This document shows, piece after piece, positions 45,106-57,432 of a DNA stretch of 64,000 bases (positions are counted from its first letter, which is position 1; every line of letters begins with the position of its first letter). The position numbers and the translations under genes are program-made. The DNA is taken from NCBI GenBank assembly GCA_039602395.1, contig JBCNJP010000013.1, forward strand, positions 27,005,993 to 27,069,992, in the 5' to 3' direction. A model generated the notes under the pieces. The model saw nothing but the letters and a program-made list of their open reading frames with translations, was not told the DNA's origin and ran no database searches. The DNA is from Deinandra increscens subsp. villosa (Eukaryota > Streptophyta > Magnoliopsida > Asterales > Asteraceae).

Positions 45106-48100
45106 TTACTCAAAGTTAATCATTCCTATTGATTGTACTAGGAAGTTAAACCTAGAAACATCAAATCCCTTGGTGAAGAGATCTGCAAGTTGGTTTTCAG
45201 AGGAAACATGAACTAAGGTAATCAGCTTTTTCTCATGACAGTCCCTAATAAAGTGATGCCTAATCTCTATGTGTTTGGTCTTAGAGTGCTGAACAGGATT
45301 CTTAACAATGAACATGGCAGCAGTATTATCAATGTTAATAGGGGTGGACATAAAATTCAAACCGTAGTCCAGAAGCTGATTCTGGATCCAGAGAACTTGA
45401 GAACAACAGGAAGCTGCAGCGATGTATTCCGCTTCGGCTGGCGAGGTAGACACCGTTGATTGTTTCTTGCATTGCCACGAAACCAATTTGTTCCCCAAAA
45501 ATTGAGCTCCGCCGGTGGTTGACTTCCGGTCCATGTTGCAACCCCCGTAATCACTATCAGAGAAGCCTCTAAGATCAAAAAGCTCATCCTTGGGATACCA
45601 CAGCCCCCTCTTCGGATTGGACTTCAGGTATCTGAAAATTCGTTTCACGGCTGTCAAGTGTGACTGTTTCGGTTTGGATTGAAATCTTGAGCAGAGACAC
45701 ACGGCAAACATTATATCGGGGTGGCTGGCCGTCAGGTACATAAGTGACCCGATCATTGATCTGTACAAGTGTTCGTCGACACATTCACCTTCAAGATCCG
45801 AATGAAGCTTGACACGAGTCTCGACAGGAGTGGAAAAGCCTTTAGAGTCGTGGTACCCAAACTTTTTCAGCATTTCCTTCACGTACTTTCCTTGACTTAT
45901 TAGGATTCCTTCATTATTCTGTTTGACTTCAATACCAAGGAAAAAAGTGAGTTCCCCCATTGAACTCATCTCAAAGCGTTTTTCCATGAGACACTTGAAC
46001 TCTTGACACAAGTGCTTTATTTGTTGATCCGAAGATGATATCGTCCACATACACTTGAACTAGCAGCATATCATCTCCCACGTGCCGTATGAATAACGTC
46101 TGATCAATCACCCCTCTCTTGTAGCCATTTTCCAACAGATAGGTAGACAAGGTTTCATACCACTTCCTTGGTGCCTGATGGAGTCCATAGAGAGCCCTTT
46201 TTAACTTGTACACCTTATTCGGGAAGGAAGGATTGACAAAACCTGGAGGTTGATCAACGTAAACCTCTTCATCCAGTTCACCATACAGGAAGGCAGTCTT
46301 CACGTCAAGCTGATAAACTGTTATGTTCTTTGACGCTGCATAGGCCAAGAAGATCCTGATGGCTTCAAGACGAGCTACCGGGGCATAGACTTCATCATAG
46401 TCAAGCCCATCTATCTGCATATAACCCTTGACCACAAGTCTAGCTTTATTTCTAATAATTATTCCTCTGTCATCCTTTTTATTCTTAAAGATCCACTTGA
46501 CTGGAATAGGCTTCGCACCAGGAGGAGCGTCCACAAGTTTCCAGACATCCAAAAGTTTGAATTGAAGCAATTCAGCCTGCATAGCCTCAATCCAATTATC
46601 GTCTTTCATAGCAGCCGCTACAGAAGTTGGTTCTTCTTGAGAGATGAAACAGGAGAACAGGCAGGTATTTATTATTCCTGATTGACTTCTGGTGACTCTC
46701 TTATTTATTGGACCGATGATGTTTGAAACAGGATGTTTCTTGTGAATTCCAGTCTCTTCCACTGTCGGAACTGGAATATTTGGGTCTAGAGTACCCATCT
46801 GCACATCATTGCTCGGAGTTTCACCAGATTCAATCTCTGCGGAGTCTTCTGAGTCTGAATCGTTATTGATTGGATCATTCTCAGGTTGATTTTCTGGAAC
46901 AGCTTGATTTTGTAAATTTTCTTGATTTAAATTTTGTTCAACCTCCTGAATGACTTCTTCATTTATTTGGTTCTCAACCAAGTTGTCAGTTGCAGCAGTA
47001 ACCGGTGATGTGGTAGTGTCTGTTGATTCATTCCTCCAAGAGATATCCGGAAGCACATCTGAATAGATGGAATCCAGAATCGATGACGTAATTGGAACAG
47101 AACCTTCTGACACTGATGTATCCACGTTGCTAGAAGCTCCATGTAATCTTCCAGAATCACCTGAAACCACACAATCACTAAAGTTAAAAGAAGAAGTGAA
47201 ATTCTCTAAGTCATACATGCCATCTGAGTCAGGTTCTCTGGAATTATGAGTGTGCTCATTAAAATTGACGTTGCACGACTCCATAATAACCTGAGTTCTT
47301 TTGTTGTACACCCGATATGCCGCAGAGGTCATCGAGTATCCAACAAAATAGCCTTCATCTGCCCGAGGGGCAAATTTAGCTAACTGCTCAGACTGAATTA
47401 ATACAGTACAAGGACATCCAAAGGGCTTTAAGCGCTTTAACACTGGTTTTTGTTTTGAGAACAGCTCAAAGGATGTCTTGTTGGCATGTTTGACCAAAAG
47501 AGTTCGGTTCAGGACATAGCAAGCAGTATTGACTGCTTCTGCCCAAAAAGACAGTTTAAGATTGGAATCAGCGAGCATTGTCCGAGCACACTCAATTATT
47601 GTTCGGTTCTTCCTTTCAGCAATCCCATTTTGTTGAGGAGTATAGGGAGAGCTAAATTGGCGAGTGATGCCCTTCTCGTTGCAAAACGAGTCGAAAACGT
47701 GATTCCGAAACTCCGTCCCGTTGTCAGATCTGATTATTCGAACTTTTTCTCTGCTTGCGTTCTCGATACGAGTTACGAAGTCCTTCAGTATCTCTGGAGT
47801 CTCAGACTTCTCCCTTAAGAAGAAAACCCAGGAATATCTCGAGTAATCATCAGTGATGACGAGGCAGAAAGATTTTCCCCCCAAACTCTTGATATTAACT
47901 GGTCCAAAGAGATCCAGATGCAACTGCTGTAGGATTATTGTTGTTCTTCCAGGCGGCTTCGGTTTATGAGACGTTTTATGTTGTTTTCCCTTTGAGCATG
48001 CAACGCAGTTATCGACTTGTACGAATTCTTTGTCAGGCAGCCCAAAAACATGTTTCCCCCTAACCAGGCGATTCATGTTACGGAAATTAACATGTCCCAT

Positions 48101-48568
48101 TCGTCGATGCCACAAGGTTGAATCTTCCTCTGAAGCTTTAACCAAAAAGCATGCAACTGAACTAGTAGGCTTTGCAGCATTCATGTCGAGTGCATATATG
48201 TTCCCCCTACGACTTGCCCGAAATAAGATTTGATCTTCAGGCACTTTAAAACCAGGCTTGAGAATGAAGCATTCCCTATCGTCGAAGAACATTGGCATTT
48301 TATTGTCGCATATCTTCGAGACGCTCAGCAGATTGAATTGCAGATTTGACACGAGGTTGACTTTTTCAAAAGAAACTTCACCATTTGTTAGGTGACCAGT
48401 TCCAATTATTTGTCCACCTTTCTTATTTCCTCCAAAAGCAACAGAACCTCCTCCAGATATCAGTTTGACATCATGCAAGAGATCCTTGTCACCTGTCATG
48501 TGCCGGGAACAGCCACTATCCATGTACCACAGATTTATTGACTTCTTTCGCTGTTCCTGCACAAACAA
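45106..48568 (-). pseudogene. Family-A pol, one frameshift
   Basis: Minus strand. Protease MDSGCSRHMTG at residues 16-26; pre-integrase HRRMGH and CVACSKGKQH; integrase acidic triad in HLDLFGP, RSDNGTEF and NGIAERKNRT (about residues 219, 280, 315); reverse transcriptase with DVKTAFLYG and YVDDIIFGS (about residue 839). The frame then shifts between about 46020 and 45990 and continues in 46050-45106 with MSSMGELTFFLG, DSDYGGC, AEAEYIAAASC and QLADLFTKGF to the RNase H end. Apart from this shift every expected motif is present, consistent with the near-identical LTRs. Its 5' end has no ATG; a CAGG junction follows the gag stop. Confidence 0.92.
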
Positions 48569-48576
48569 AGAAACGA

Positions 48577-51500
48577 TTAGTTCACAGATGAACCCTGGTC
48601 TTTAGGACCACGGGTTTTCCTGGCATTCTGTTTCTTAGGTGGGCGAGTAGCAGGAGCGGTGGCTTGAACAAAAGGCCTCTGAGGATCAGCCAACGGAGAC
48701 GATGGTGCTCTTGGTCTCATGGTGATTGGAGGTGGGGTGTTAGTTGTTCCAGAAACAACCGGTTGAAAGTAACCGGTACTTGCTCCCAATCCTCGCGTAG
48801 AGTGAGGTGTTACTCCATTGAAAAACTGTTGGTTCTGAAAGTTTGGCATGAACATTTGCTGATTATTCATGTATTCATAGTCTTCACTGTAATTACCATA
48901 AAATCGAGGCCATGGCTGAGCGAAGGGCGGTCTCATCATCCTTGGTCCATAGGGTGCAACCATTGGTGGATTGAACCCCATGTGTGCTTTTGTTGAGTTG
49001 AAAGGACAACCCCTAGCAGCATGACTTGGGTCTCCGCAGACAAAACACCCAATAGTGTTAGCAGACCCACTTGGATTGGCGGTCAGAGCTGGAACCACCT
49101 TTTGAGCAGGTGTGACCTTTGTATCAGCAACAGGTTCTCCTTCTCCTTGAGCAACAGTTTTCTTATTCCGTCTTTTGTTGTTGTTTCTCTTCTTGGAAGA
49201 TGATTTAGCGCCTTGATTTTCTTCCAAATTCTTGGGCATTACAGCCGCAGGCTCAGCAACTTGAGGTTTAAACACCCCCGTCTTCTCAGAGTAGGCATCA
49301 TCTTTTGTTGCAACATCCTTCATCTTATTCTTTGCAGGTTGCTTAACTGAGGTAGACGAACTTGCACCAGCTTGATTAGCCGATGGAGTCGTGTTGCATG
49401 ATTGAAACAACTTGATGGAAGACATCGGTGTTACTTGAGATGGGATCATTTCAGGAGCAGGAGCCGAAGAGATCACCTTACCATTGGTGATTGTGACAAA
49501 ATGTTGAGTGTCACCCTTGGGTTTACCATCACCCAGACTTAGCTTATTTTGTGCATCAACAGTCAGCTCATTGACAAGATCAGTTTGGCTAGAACCTGAG
49601 TTAGCATTTTTAGCTTTGAACCTTTGCCTTTTGGGAACTTTAGGTCTCATTGAGACAAACTTTCCTTTAAGCATTGTTTGAGTTTCGCTAACATTTGAAG
49701 TTTGAGAGATTGTCTCATTATCGGTTATTATTTTAAAAAACTCAGATTCTGCCTTCTGCCTAACCATATCTTCAGATATACCAGTATCAAATGACTGCAA
49801 TGAGCTGGACTCATAATCATTCAAATTTAGAGCACTTTCAACAGATGGAAGGCTTGAGCCACTTTCGTAGCCAGACAGTTTTTCTTCCATTTGTTGAATT
49901 TCAGACTTGCTTGGAACAGACTCATTATTCAAAAACCTGATGTGGCTTCGGGAATTTATTTTAGTAAGTTCAGGTATTTGAAAATAGTTATGATTGAGAG
50001 GATGCTCAACAGCAGCATCATCAATTTCTCGGGTTAAACCCAAACCATTTTGTACGCGTTTAAAAATATCCTTAGCCACATCACCTGCCAGGTTTGAAGG
50101 ATTAAGTCTCATCAAATCAATTATTTCCCGAGCTTGAACATAGTTCTTGCTTAGGGTTGAAAAGCGAGTCACTAAATCCTCCAACTGAGTTCGAAGAGAT
50201 ATTTCAGTATGTTTCATAACCTCAATATCATCCTGCAAGGACTTTATTTTGGCCAGAAAATCCTGTTCCTTAGCTTGCATTGACTTTACCAGACATTCAC
50301 TCGCTATTGCCTTTTCAACTAACTCTTCGTTATACAGGCGATATCGAGCGACTTCCTCTACACAGGACTCAGAGCACAAGAGAGATTTTACCGTATCAGG
50401 AATGAGGTCCTTTTGTCGGTTTATTGATTTTTGCTCAGCATCAGATTCAACTTTGGAGGAGCCTTCAACAGTGTTGGTCACGAAAGCAGAATCTTCAGAA
50501 GTTTCATCCACATCAGCCATGAGTGCAAAATCGGTCGGATAGAGCGGATCAAAGAAGGAATCTTCCTCAACCTTGGACTCATCAGATGAATTCACCATCA
50601 ATGCATAATCCAAACTTGCTGACGTTTGATTCTGATTGGACCATGTGTAGTTAGGATCACTTAGAGACACGAGTGCTTTCTCTGGGTTGTCAGCACGCAT
50701 AGCAGAATTGGAACTGGAACCCTGGTGAGTAGTAACAGCAGGTTGTGGCTTCTGATATGAAAAGTTGCCCTTATTTTGACTCGAATTATTGTTCCCTCCA
50801 GATGTCACAGGAATCTGCCTCAGTTTTGGCTTCTTACACTCACGTGCAAAATGCCCCAGACCTTGACAATTGTAACACTGGGCTTTTGATCTGTCAAAGC
50901 CAATAGTGGCACCAGGTTGTGACTGGAAAACTTTTCTCCCAGTTTTCTTGAAGAACTTCCTAGTGCGGGCAGCGATCATACCAAGTTGCCACTTGATATC
51001 CATTTCTTCGAGATCATCAGCAGGAATTTGATCCAGGTCTTCTTGGCACAGAGACATGCCCTCAATACATCCTGACATTTGGGAAGCCAGGCATGCAACA
51101 AGAGCATTGCATATCTCCTGATCTTTGTCAGTCAGGCCAACAGTTGAGGTTCCAGAAGGATAGGCAGCAGATGACTGAATCACCGGAGTGACTGGTTGTT
51201 GAGCAACGAAGGCAGTCTGACAAACAGATTGTTGAGGAGAAACTTGAGCAGCAGCTTGAACAGTAGAGCAAGACCCACCAGCAAAGTAAGGAAATTCAAC
51301 GTCAGCCTCGTTAGGAGCAACGAAGGCAGCATTTGGAACAACCTCAGTGGCCCTTTTATTGGTAACTTTCCCCATAAGTGAATTTCCATCTCTTTCAATA
51401 GCAGCAATTTCATAGCCTCTTACTTTGTCAATAAGATCCATGTAGTCCACAGTGGCTAAGTCACTGCTTTCAAGCAAGTAGATGACATATGGAGCAAAGT

Positions 51501-52089
51501 CTCGAGGAAGTGACTTCAGAATTTTCTTGGATATGACTGGCATCTCAGGTCGAATTTGGTTATTTTGCATTTCACATATGAGTCTGCAGAACTTTGTCAC
51601 ATGAGTCTCAAAGGAGTCTCCAGCAGTGTGAGCAAAGGTGTTGAAACGCAATTTGAGAGAATCCAGTCTTCTCTCTTTACTCTCAAGGTTTCCCTCATAC
51701 TTTTTCTCAAGTGCAACCCAGATTTCATGAGCAAAGGTTGCTTCAGTGAAATGAAAAGCAATGTCATCAGACAGTGCCATCTTGATGCACCCAAGAGCAC
51801 GTTTGTCAACCTTCATCTGGTTATGTTTAGAAATAGAGTAGTCCTCAGGTTTCTTTGGAATACGCCTTTGGACCTGGGCAGCTGGAGGATCAGCTCCAGC
51901 AACAGTAGGCACTGGATCCACATAAAACACCTTAGGACCACATTTCACTGAGGTCAACAAGTCATAATCCACATACTCAAGGTAACACTGAAACTTTTTC
52001 TTCCAATCATCATAATTTGCAGCCCCAAGCAATTTAGGAGGCCGGTTATTCCCTTGGAACATTTGATTAGCAGAGGTAAACTCAGACAT
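48577..52089 (-). CDS. Family-A gag, intact, 1170 residues
   Basis: ATG at 52089 to TAA at 48577, no internal stop. Residues about 15-230 are the copia gag capsid-like domain (YDDWKKKFQCYLEY, HEIWVALEKKYEG, KILKSLPRDFAPYV). A first CCHC knuckle (CYNCQGLGHFAREC) lies near residue 405, a predicted coiled coil near 585-650, a basic low-complexity stretch (KKRNNNKRRNKK) near 975, and a second knuckle (CFVCGDPSHAARGC) near 1015. Twice the length of ordinary copia gags, as usual for SIRE elements. It would assemble particles and package RNA, and as the only intact gag here it could serve the gag-defective or deleted family-A copies. Confidence 0.93.
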   Translation of the reverse strand: MSEFTSANQMFQGNNRPPKLLGAANYDDWKKKFQCYLEYVDYDLLTSVKCGPKVFYVDPVPTVAGADPPAAQVQRRIPKKPEDYSISKHNQMKVDKRALGCIKMALSDDIAFHFTEATFAHEIWVALEKKYEGNLESKERRLDSLKLRFNTFAHTAGDSFETHVTKFCRLICEMQNNQIRPEMPVISKKILKSLPRDFAPYVIYLLESSDLATVDYMDLIDKVRGYEIAAIERDGNSLMGKVTNKRATEVVPNAAFVAPNEADVEFPYFAGGSCSTVQAAAQVSPQQSVCQTAFVAQQPVTPVIQSSAAYPSGTSTVGLTDKDQEICNALVACLASQMSGCIEGMSLCQEDLDQIPADDLEEMDIKWQLGMIAARTRKFFKKTGRKVFQSQPGATIGFDRSKAQCYNCQGLGHFARECKKPKLRQIPVTSGGNNNSSQNKGNFSYQKPQPAVTTHQGSSSNSAMRADNPEKALVSLSDPNYTWSNQNQTSASLDYALMVNSSDESKVEEDSFFDPLYPTDFALMADVDETSEDSAFVTNTVEGSSKVESDAEQKSINRQKDLIPDTVKSLLCSESCVEEVARYRLYNEELVEKAIASECLVKSMQAKEQDFLAKIKSLQDDIEVMKHTEISLRTQLEDLVTRFSTLSKNYVQAREIIDLMRLNPSNLAGDVAKDIFKRVQNGLGLTREIDDAAVEHPLNHNYFQIPELTKINSRSHIRFLNNESVPSKSEIQQMEEKLSGYESGSSLPSVESALNLNDYESSSLQSFDTGISEDMVRQKAESEFFKIITDNETISQTSNVSETQTMLKGKFVSMRPKVPKRQRFKAKNANSGSSQTDLVNELTVDAQNKLSLGDGKPKGDTQHFVTITNGKVISSAPAPEMIPSQVTPMSSIKLFQSCNTTPSANQAGASSSTSVKQPAKNKMKDVATKDDAYSEKTGVFKPQVAEPAAVMPKNLEENQGAKSSSKKRNNNKRRNKKTVAQGEGEPVADTKVTPAQKVVPALTANPSGSANTIGCFVCGDPSHAARGCPFNSTKAHMGFNPPMVAPYGPRMMRPPFAQPWPRFYGNYSEDYEYMNNQQMFMPNFQNQQFFNGVTPHSTRGLGASTGYFQPVVSGTTNTPPPITMRPRAPSSPLADPQRPFVQATAPATRPPKKQNARKTRGPKDQGSSVN

Positions 52090-52833
52090 GGTGAAACAAG
52101 TGGTGTTTCTTCACAAAAGAGCTTAATGGGTCAAACGGGTCGAGAATTCAGAAATTTCTTCAACGGATGCAAGATTGAGGTCAATTGCTCAAAAACCTAC
52201 AAAACAAACATCAAGAAGTTTATTTAGTTTGAATCAATCAAGTAAATAAGTCAAATTTGAAATTTTCAAATTTTCAAGACTTAGAAAATTTTCAGCCATG
52301 TTCTTGAGCATAATCACCAGGTCAAAATCAAATTTCACGAAATCAAGTTTTTAATGCACCAATAGTTTAGGAATTTGCTTAGGAACAGATTTGTTAACTA
52401 CAACAAGCTCCAAAAACCACTTAATCTATGTGAAATCGGATCAAACAGTGATTCTTATGAAAAACCTCCAAGAACACAATTTTTGCTCTAAAATCTTCAA
52501 TACTTGATGTTTTTGAGTGATTCAAGTTGCTATCATCCCTAAATCATGAGTCTAACATGTATGCATGTTCAATTTTGACTCAAAATCAGTGAAAGATAGA
52601 CATTTATTTTCAAAAGAAACGCACAGCACGTATGCTCTGTGTTCGCATAAATCTGGAAATCTCAAAAATTGACCCATTTATTGTGATTATTGATGAAATC
52701 TAAGCATTCCAACAGATTCCTTATGAAATTTCGTTCAAAATGGTTCAAGGAATCACACAAACACCTAGATTTGATGACTTGAATGAGTGATTCTTCAACT
52801 TTTTGAGAAAACTCAAGAACATGAAGAACAATG
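52090..52833 (-). other. Family-A leader
   Basis: Non-coding, between primer site and gag ATG; collinear with 1321-2066 of C0. Unlike the ORF X leader it lacks the TCGCCAAG array. Confidence 0.75.
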
Positions 52834-52845
52834 GCTCTGATACCA
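52834..52845 (-). other. Family-A primer binding site
   Basis: The minus strand reads TGGTATCAGAGC, two bases from the LTR A end. Confidence 0.92.
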
Positions 52846-52847
52846 TT

Positions 52848-53638
52848 TGTCAGGACCAAATTTGAGCCTTTACTCATCCAATACACAGATTCAAGTGCGG
52901 AAATCATGAATCCATGATCAAATCATAGTGTTTGCTTGTTGAAATCCTTAGATTTCGCCTCTGAAACTCAAGAACTTGAGGGTTTTCACACACAAGTGCT
53001 CTCTATCTTCAAACAGCCGTCCAAGAGTCTTTTTAGGGTTATTCTAGAGTGGCTATTTATACTAGAGAGAGTACAGGTCGTGAATGTGCTGAAATCAAGA
53101 GAATGTTATTGAAGTTAGTGAAATTTATGACATTAGACAGACGAGATCGCCAAGAATAACACTGAAGTCGCCAAGACCAAAGTGAAGTCGCCAAGGCTGG
53201 TTGGTGACCTCGCCAAGGCTTGGTGAGGTCGCCAACCTTGGTGAGGTCGCCAAGGGTTGGCGAGGTCGCCAAGGAAACTTGCCCAAGTCGCCAAGTACAA
53301 ACTCCAAATCGCCAAGATTCTTGGTGAGGTCGCCAAGAATCTTGGTGAGGTCGCCAAGAAAGTCCAGAAATCACTAAGTACGCTCCGGAAACGTCAATTA
53401 TCATTATTGAACCATCAAGGTTTGTTATTACAAAGACACAATCAATTATTAGCATTTACCAAGTAACTTATCATGAAATGACCTAGATCTTGGATACAGA
53501 CAATCACACTGCAATTGAAATGTACTAAGGCAATATCTCCAATATCCATAATCAACACAAGCTAAGACATTTAGTCATGACAAACAAAACATCAAACACT
53601 TGAATGATTAATATAAACATTAGGATAAAGTTCTTACA
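52848..53638 (-). repeat. LTR A, 5' copy of the compound element
   Basis: 791 bp; lacks 93 bp found at about 37498-37590 of the other copy, with ATA at both deletion edges. Two substitutions otherwise. TATAAATA on the minus strand at 53054-53061; word array 53146-53359. Confidence 0.92.
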
Positions 53639-55345
53639 ATCTTGCAATAAAAACTTGGAGTAAATAAGTGGAGATTAAGTAATGATTAGATAAGACTTTT
53701 TAAGGCTTTAAATGCATTAAATGGATTGAAAATGTAAAAATATGGTATAAATCCGAAATTTCATTTTGGACAGTAGTAAAAGATTTATGATCAGTAGATA
53801 TGAGTTATAAAAATTTTCTAGAATTTTTGGAATTTATTTAATAATTAAAATGGAATTTATATGCTTAAAATGACTAAAAATGCTTAAAATAGAATAAATT
53901 AGAGAAATAATATGGAAAAATTTGAGAACTTATTTTGGATAGTAAGTAACAAATATAAATGAAAATAATTGAAAACTTAAGTAAAAATGGCACCCGAACC
54001 CTTAAAACGATGAAAATTATGCATTAAAACGTGTAAAATTAGTAAAAATAAGTTATAAAACAAAGAAAATAAATAAGGTCAGTAGCTAAATGACTTGGAA
54101 CCAATTAGTAATGTCAAGGAAATATATGAAAATGATACAAAACTGAAACCTAAAGTATTGGAAGAAATTTGGGTAAAAACTATTACCGAAAAGACATAAT
54201 AATGAGGAATTTAGCATAAAATAGAGAAAAATTAGAAAATAAGTGCTATAATATTTGGAATAATGTTAATTCATTATAAATAATCTATATTGAGCTTTAG
54301 CATAAAATTTCATGAGTAAATAATTTCTTTAGCTTTATGTGTTGGAATTAGTCGAATAAGGGCAAAATCGTCATTTTACCCAAAGAGTTTGAAAATCTAG
54401 AATTTGTCACATTAGCTAAGTAGAATTGCCTAAACTAATTTGATATTAATGTAAATAGGACCAAGGCATTTGAAATTACACAATTAGAGACACAAATCGC
54501 ACAAGAAAGCAAATGTGAGTTTACTAACTTAAAGCCCCAATTTTGAATTGATGCATTTTTGTTAAATGTTTTGGGCTTAATATTGGAATATGTATTTTGA
54601 AATAAATGATTGATTGAGAATATTATGGGTACGAAGTTATTCGTGAGTGTCGGCGCACCGCTCATAACAAGATGAGCTAGGCCTACATTGAATTTGGAAT
54701 TTGGACAATTAGAACAATGCCTTCTAGATCATTAAAGTAGCGTGAGATGTATTAGTAGATTCTACTGGGGTTGACCACCCGCTCTCACTGATCAGTCGCT
54801 CTGGTCGAGAAACATGGTGAGAAATACGATCGAACATGGGTCTAGTTTTGATTTAGAGCTTGCGTTTAATTTGTGCATCGTAAACCTAGCTAGTTTACGA
54901 ACCAGATATATTCTCTATTTGGATTCACTCTTTGATTCATAAATTGAATGAAAGGGACTAAATAATAAAGTGGGAACTAAATGTTTTTGTTAGTGGACTC
55001 ACCAACCTCGTGTTGACTTTGTGGTTTAATCTATTTTTCAGGTAACTAATGGGGTGTATGGAGATATGGATTTGGTGGTACGAAGATGACTACGTGACGT
55101 GCTATCGTATCTACCTTCTGTTTTAGTTGTGGTGGAATGTAATAGGGACCTAACCATGGGATGATAATCTCATCCCAAATCTTTTGTAAAAACACTTTAG
55201 GGGATAATTAGTATATCCCAATTTTGTAAATGGAAGTGTTTTAAATAAAATTACGTTCCGCTTAACACGGCTAAAACCATGGGTTAAATTGATTTACTAC
55301 CACGTAAGTCTTCCGCTATACAATTTAAAATTTTGGGATGTTACA
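53639..55345 (-). repeat. S2: gypsy-like LTR, right half
   Basis: Continues S2 after the ATCTT duplication; AT-rich to about 54600, then moderately GC-balanced, ending AATTTTGGGATGTTACA. No ORF of interest. Followed by TGTTG (55346-55350). Confidence 0.7.
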
Positions 55346-55636
55346 TGTTGAATATGAGTGTTTTTGTTGTTTTTCTTTCGTTCATTTATCCTTTGTAAAC
55401 AGACAATTTAATTTGTTTATTAATATATTATTTAGGGATAAAATCGTTTAAAAGAAAAAAAAGTAATAATATGGTTTTACAAAAATACCCCTGATTTCAA
55501 GTTAGTTTTTAACATCAGTTAATGATTTGGACCAAAATGGCAGAAATTAGAAACGTGAGGGAAGCTGAGGAGAAAAAAAAAATTGTTTTTAAAATCATTT
55601 TTGTTTAGATTTGGTTTTAAAATCATTTTTGTTCAA
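55346..55636. other. S2 flank with second inverted-repeat arm
   Basis: About 55450-55584 is the inverted partner of 34410-34545. A doubled TTAAAATCATTTTTGTT follows at 55588-55635 before element C sequence begins. No gene. Confidence 0.5.
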
Positions 55637-57432
55637 GGAGTCCATCTCCTAGGTATGATTCTTCTGATGGTTTCTTTGATAATTTTCATTCTGACTTTGT
55701 TATGTATGTCGTCAACCAGGACATCTAGCTGTTAATTGTCCGACGACTGCATATATCCACAAAACTGCAAAATATGTGGATAACAAAGGTCAGATTTTTG
55801 ATGAACCATGGTCTCCTAAGCTTAAGTCAACTCGTAAATCGTCTTGGTCTAAATCAAGTTCATCGGTGGAATCTGATTCCGGTTCTGATCAACAATTACA
55901 ACTTTTACAAATTTGGAAACCAAAAGTTGTTTCCAAGGCCAACAAGGATTTTGTGGAAGACACCGGGCGACCCGACGATATTGAATCGGGTCGATCCCAG
56001 CACAACTAATGTTTTATTTGGTGTCAAGCAGGTGTTTCAGGAAGACCTTTGGTGATTGAAAAATTGCTGATTGTGAAATATCTGTTCTAATTATATTGAA
56101 TTTCAAAATCATTTTTGTTTTCAACAGGCTAAACTGCTAAATTTCGTGTTGGTTGGTCAAGTTTTTCTTGTTTTTACTCCGTCTCATTTTGAGGGGGAGT
56201 TTGTTTTTGCAAAAATACAAAAATAGTGCGTTTGTTTTTCAAATCGTAAAAATGAAAATCTATAAATAGAGTTCATTCGGCAAATCAGAAAGTATACAAA
56301 TGTGATATACACTAAATCTGATGCTTGACCTAGTGGACAACATCTTGATGCATGTCTCATGATATATCAAGAAAAAGATATGTGAAAAATAAAATGAGAA
56401 GTCACTGTGTATACATGTGTTCATTTTGCAAAGATTTAAACTTGTTTGATTTTCTTTATTTTGTCAAACGATCGGATTTTCTCCGCGTGTCGAAAGACCG
56501 ACCTGATTGTTGTTCGTTTGACGTTCTGCTTTATTTTATTTGGTGTTTCGTATAACTCATCGGACTTTCTCTGCGTGTATGGGAGTACCGACCTGATTGT
56601 TGTTGAGTTGTACAATTTCAATTTGTTTTATTTTTTTTATTTTGTTAAATCCGAGGCCTTATCTGCGTATCGAAAGATCGACCTTAAGGTAGACGATTTA
56701 ACGTTCTTATTTCTTTTTGCATGGAACACAGTTGACTATATCATGGTTACAATCATTATGTGATTAAAATCACAAGTGAAATCACAAAATGTGATATGCG
56801 AAGCATATCTGAGTATGTCTGATAGTGTGGGGTATACTGGTCAATACAAATTTAATCAATACCTTAACATATCCAGATGTTATGAGTATGATTGTGCCAG
56901 AGTTTAAAGTTGGACAAATTATATCTGCAATCGGAATGGCATATGTGCTTCAATAATCGAAATTGAATTGTAGTTCAGCATGTTATGACTGATATGATCC
57001 CAAGTTGTGATCTTTCTCACAAAAGACAAAAATAGTGTCTATTTCGGTATTGTTTTACCTTTCTTATCAGAAAATACCAAAAAGATTTTAGGTGTGTTTT
57101 GATATAAAGTTTCTAAAAAGCCAAAAAGATTTTGTTTCTGATTTGTTTTCGATTGATCAACACAAAATACGAAATCATTTTCAAAATCAAAATATCTTGG
57201 AGTCTCGAAGAGACATTTTGCACCAAGATTATTTATGCTGGCAGGTTTCTAAGTGGGAAGAGAACATCACAACTTCAAGTCTTTTGAAGTTCATTGATAA
57301 AGAGTTTACACACGATGCAATATCAAGTATTCAAGATTGAACTCATCGTCAAGATCGAGGAAGAGTTTGATTGAAGATACAAGATACAAGTTTGATTAGA
57401 GGAGAAGATACTGCTCATGCCGAGGGGGAGTT
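55637..57432 (+). mobile_element. C': truncated gag-only element sharing an LTR with C
   Basis: Collinear and nearly identical with 60955-62991 of C: the last part of gag including the second knuckle (about 55700-55740), the untranslated region with three hairpins (56486-56500, 56574-56590, 56666-56680) and the polypurine tract at 57421-57432. Two deletions relative to C: about 56 bp inside gag (near 55694) and about 185 bp near 56273. The 5' part is lost. At 55977 it keeps CGA where C has TGA, so its gag reads further. Confidence 0.85.

Larger units (their letters stand above)
36716..53638 (-). mobile_element. Compound A-B-A copia element (16.9 kb)
   Basis: Reading on the minus strand: LTR A (53638-52848), primer site, gag, pol, 3' region, polypurine tract, LTR B (41495-40830), second primer site, leader, ORF X, polypurine tract, LTR A (37599-36716). 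The outer LTRs differ by two substitutions plus one 93-bp deletion, and the outer duplication is perfect. The inner LTR B has no duplication of its own (CCATT left, ATTCC right) but has a primer site on one side and a polypurine tract on the other, so it is the shared LTR of two joined internal regions, not a solo insertion. Confidence 0.8.
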
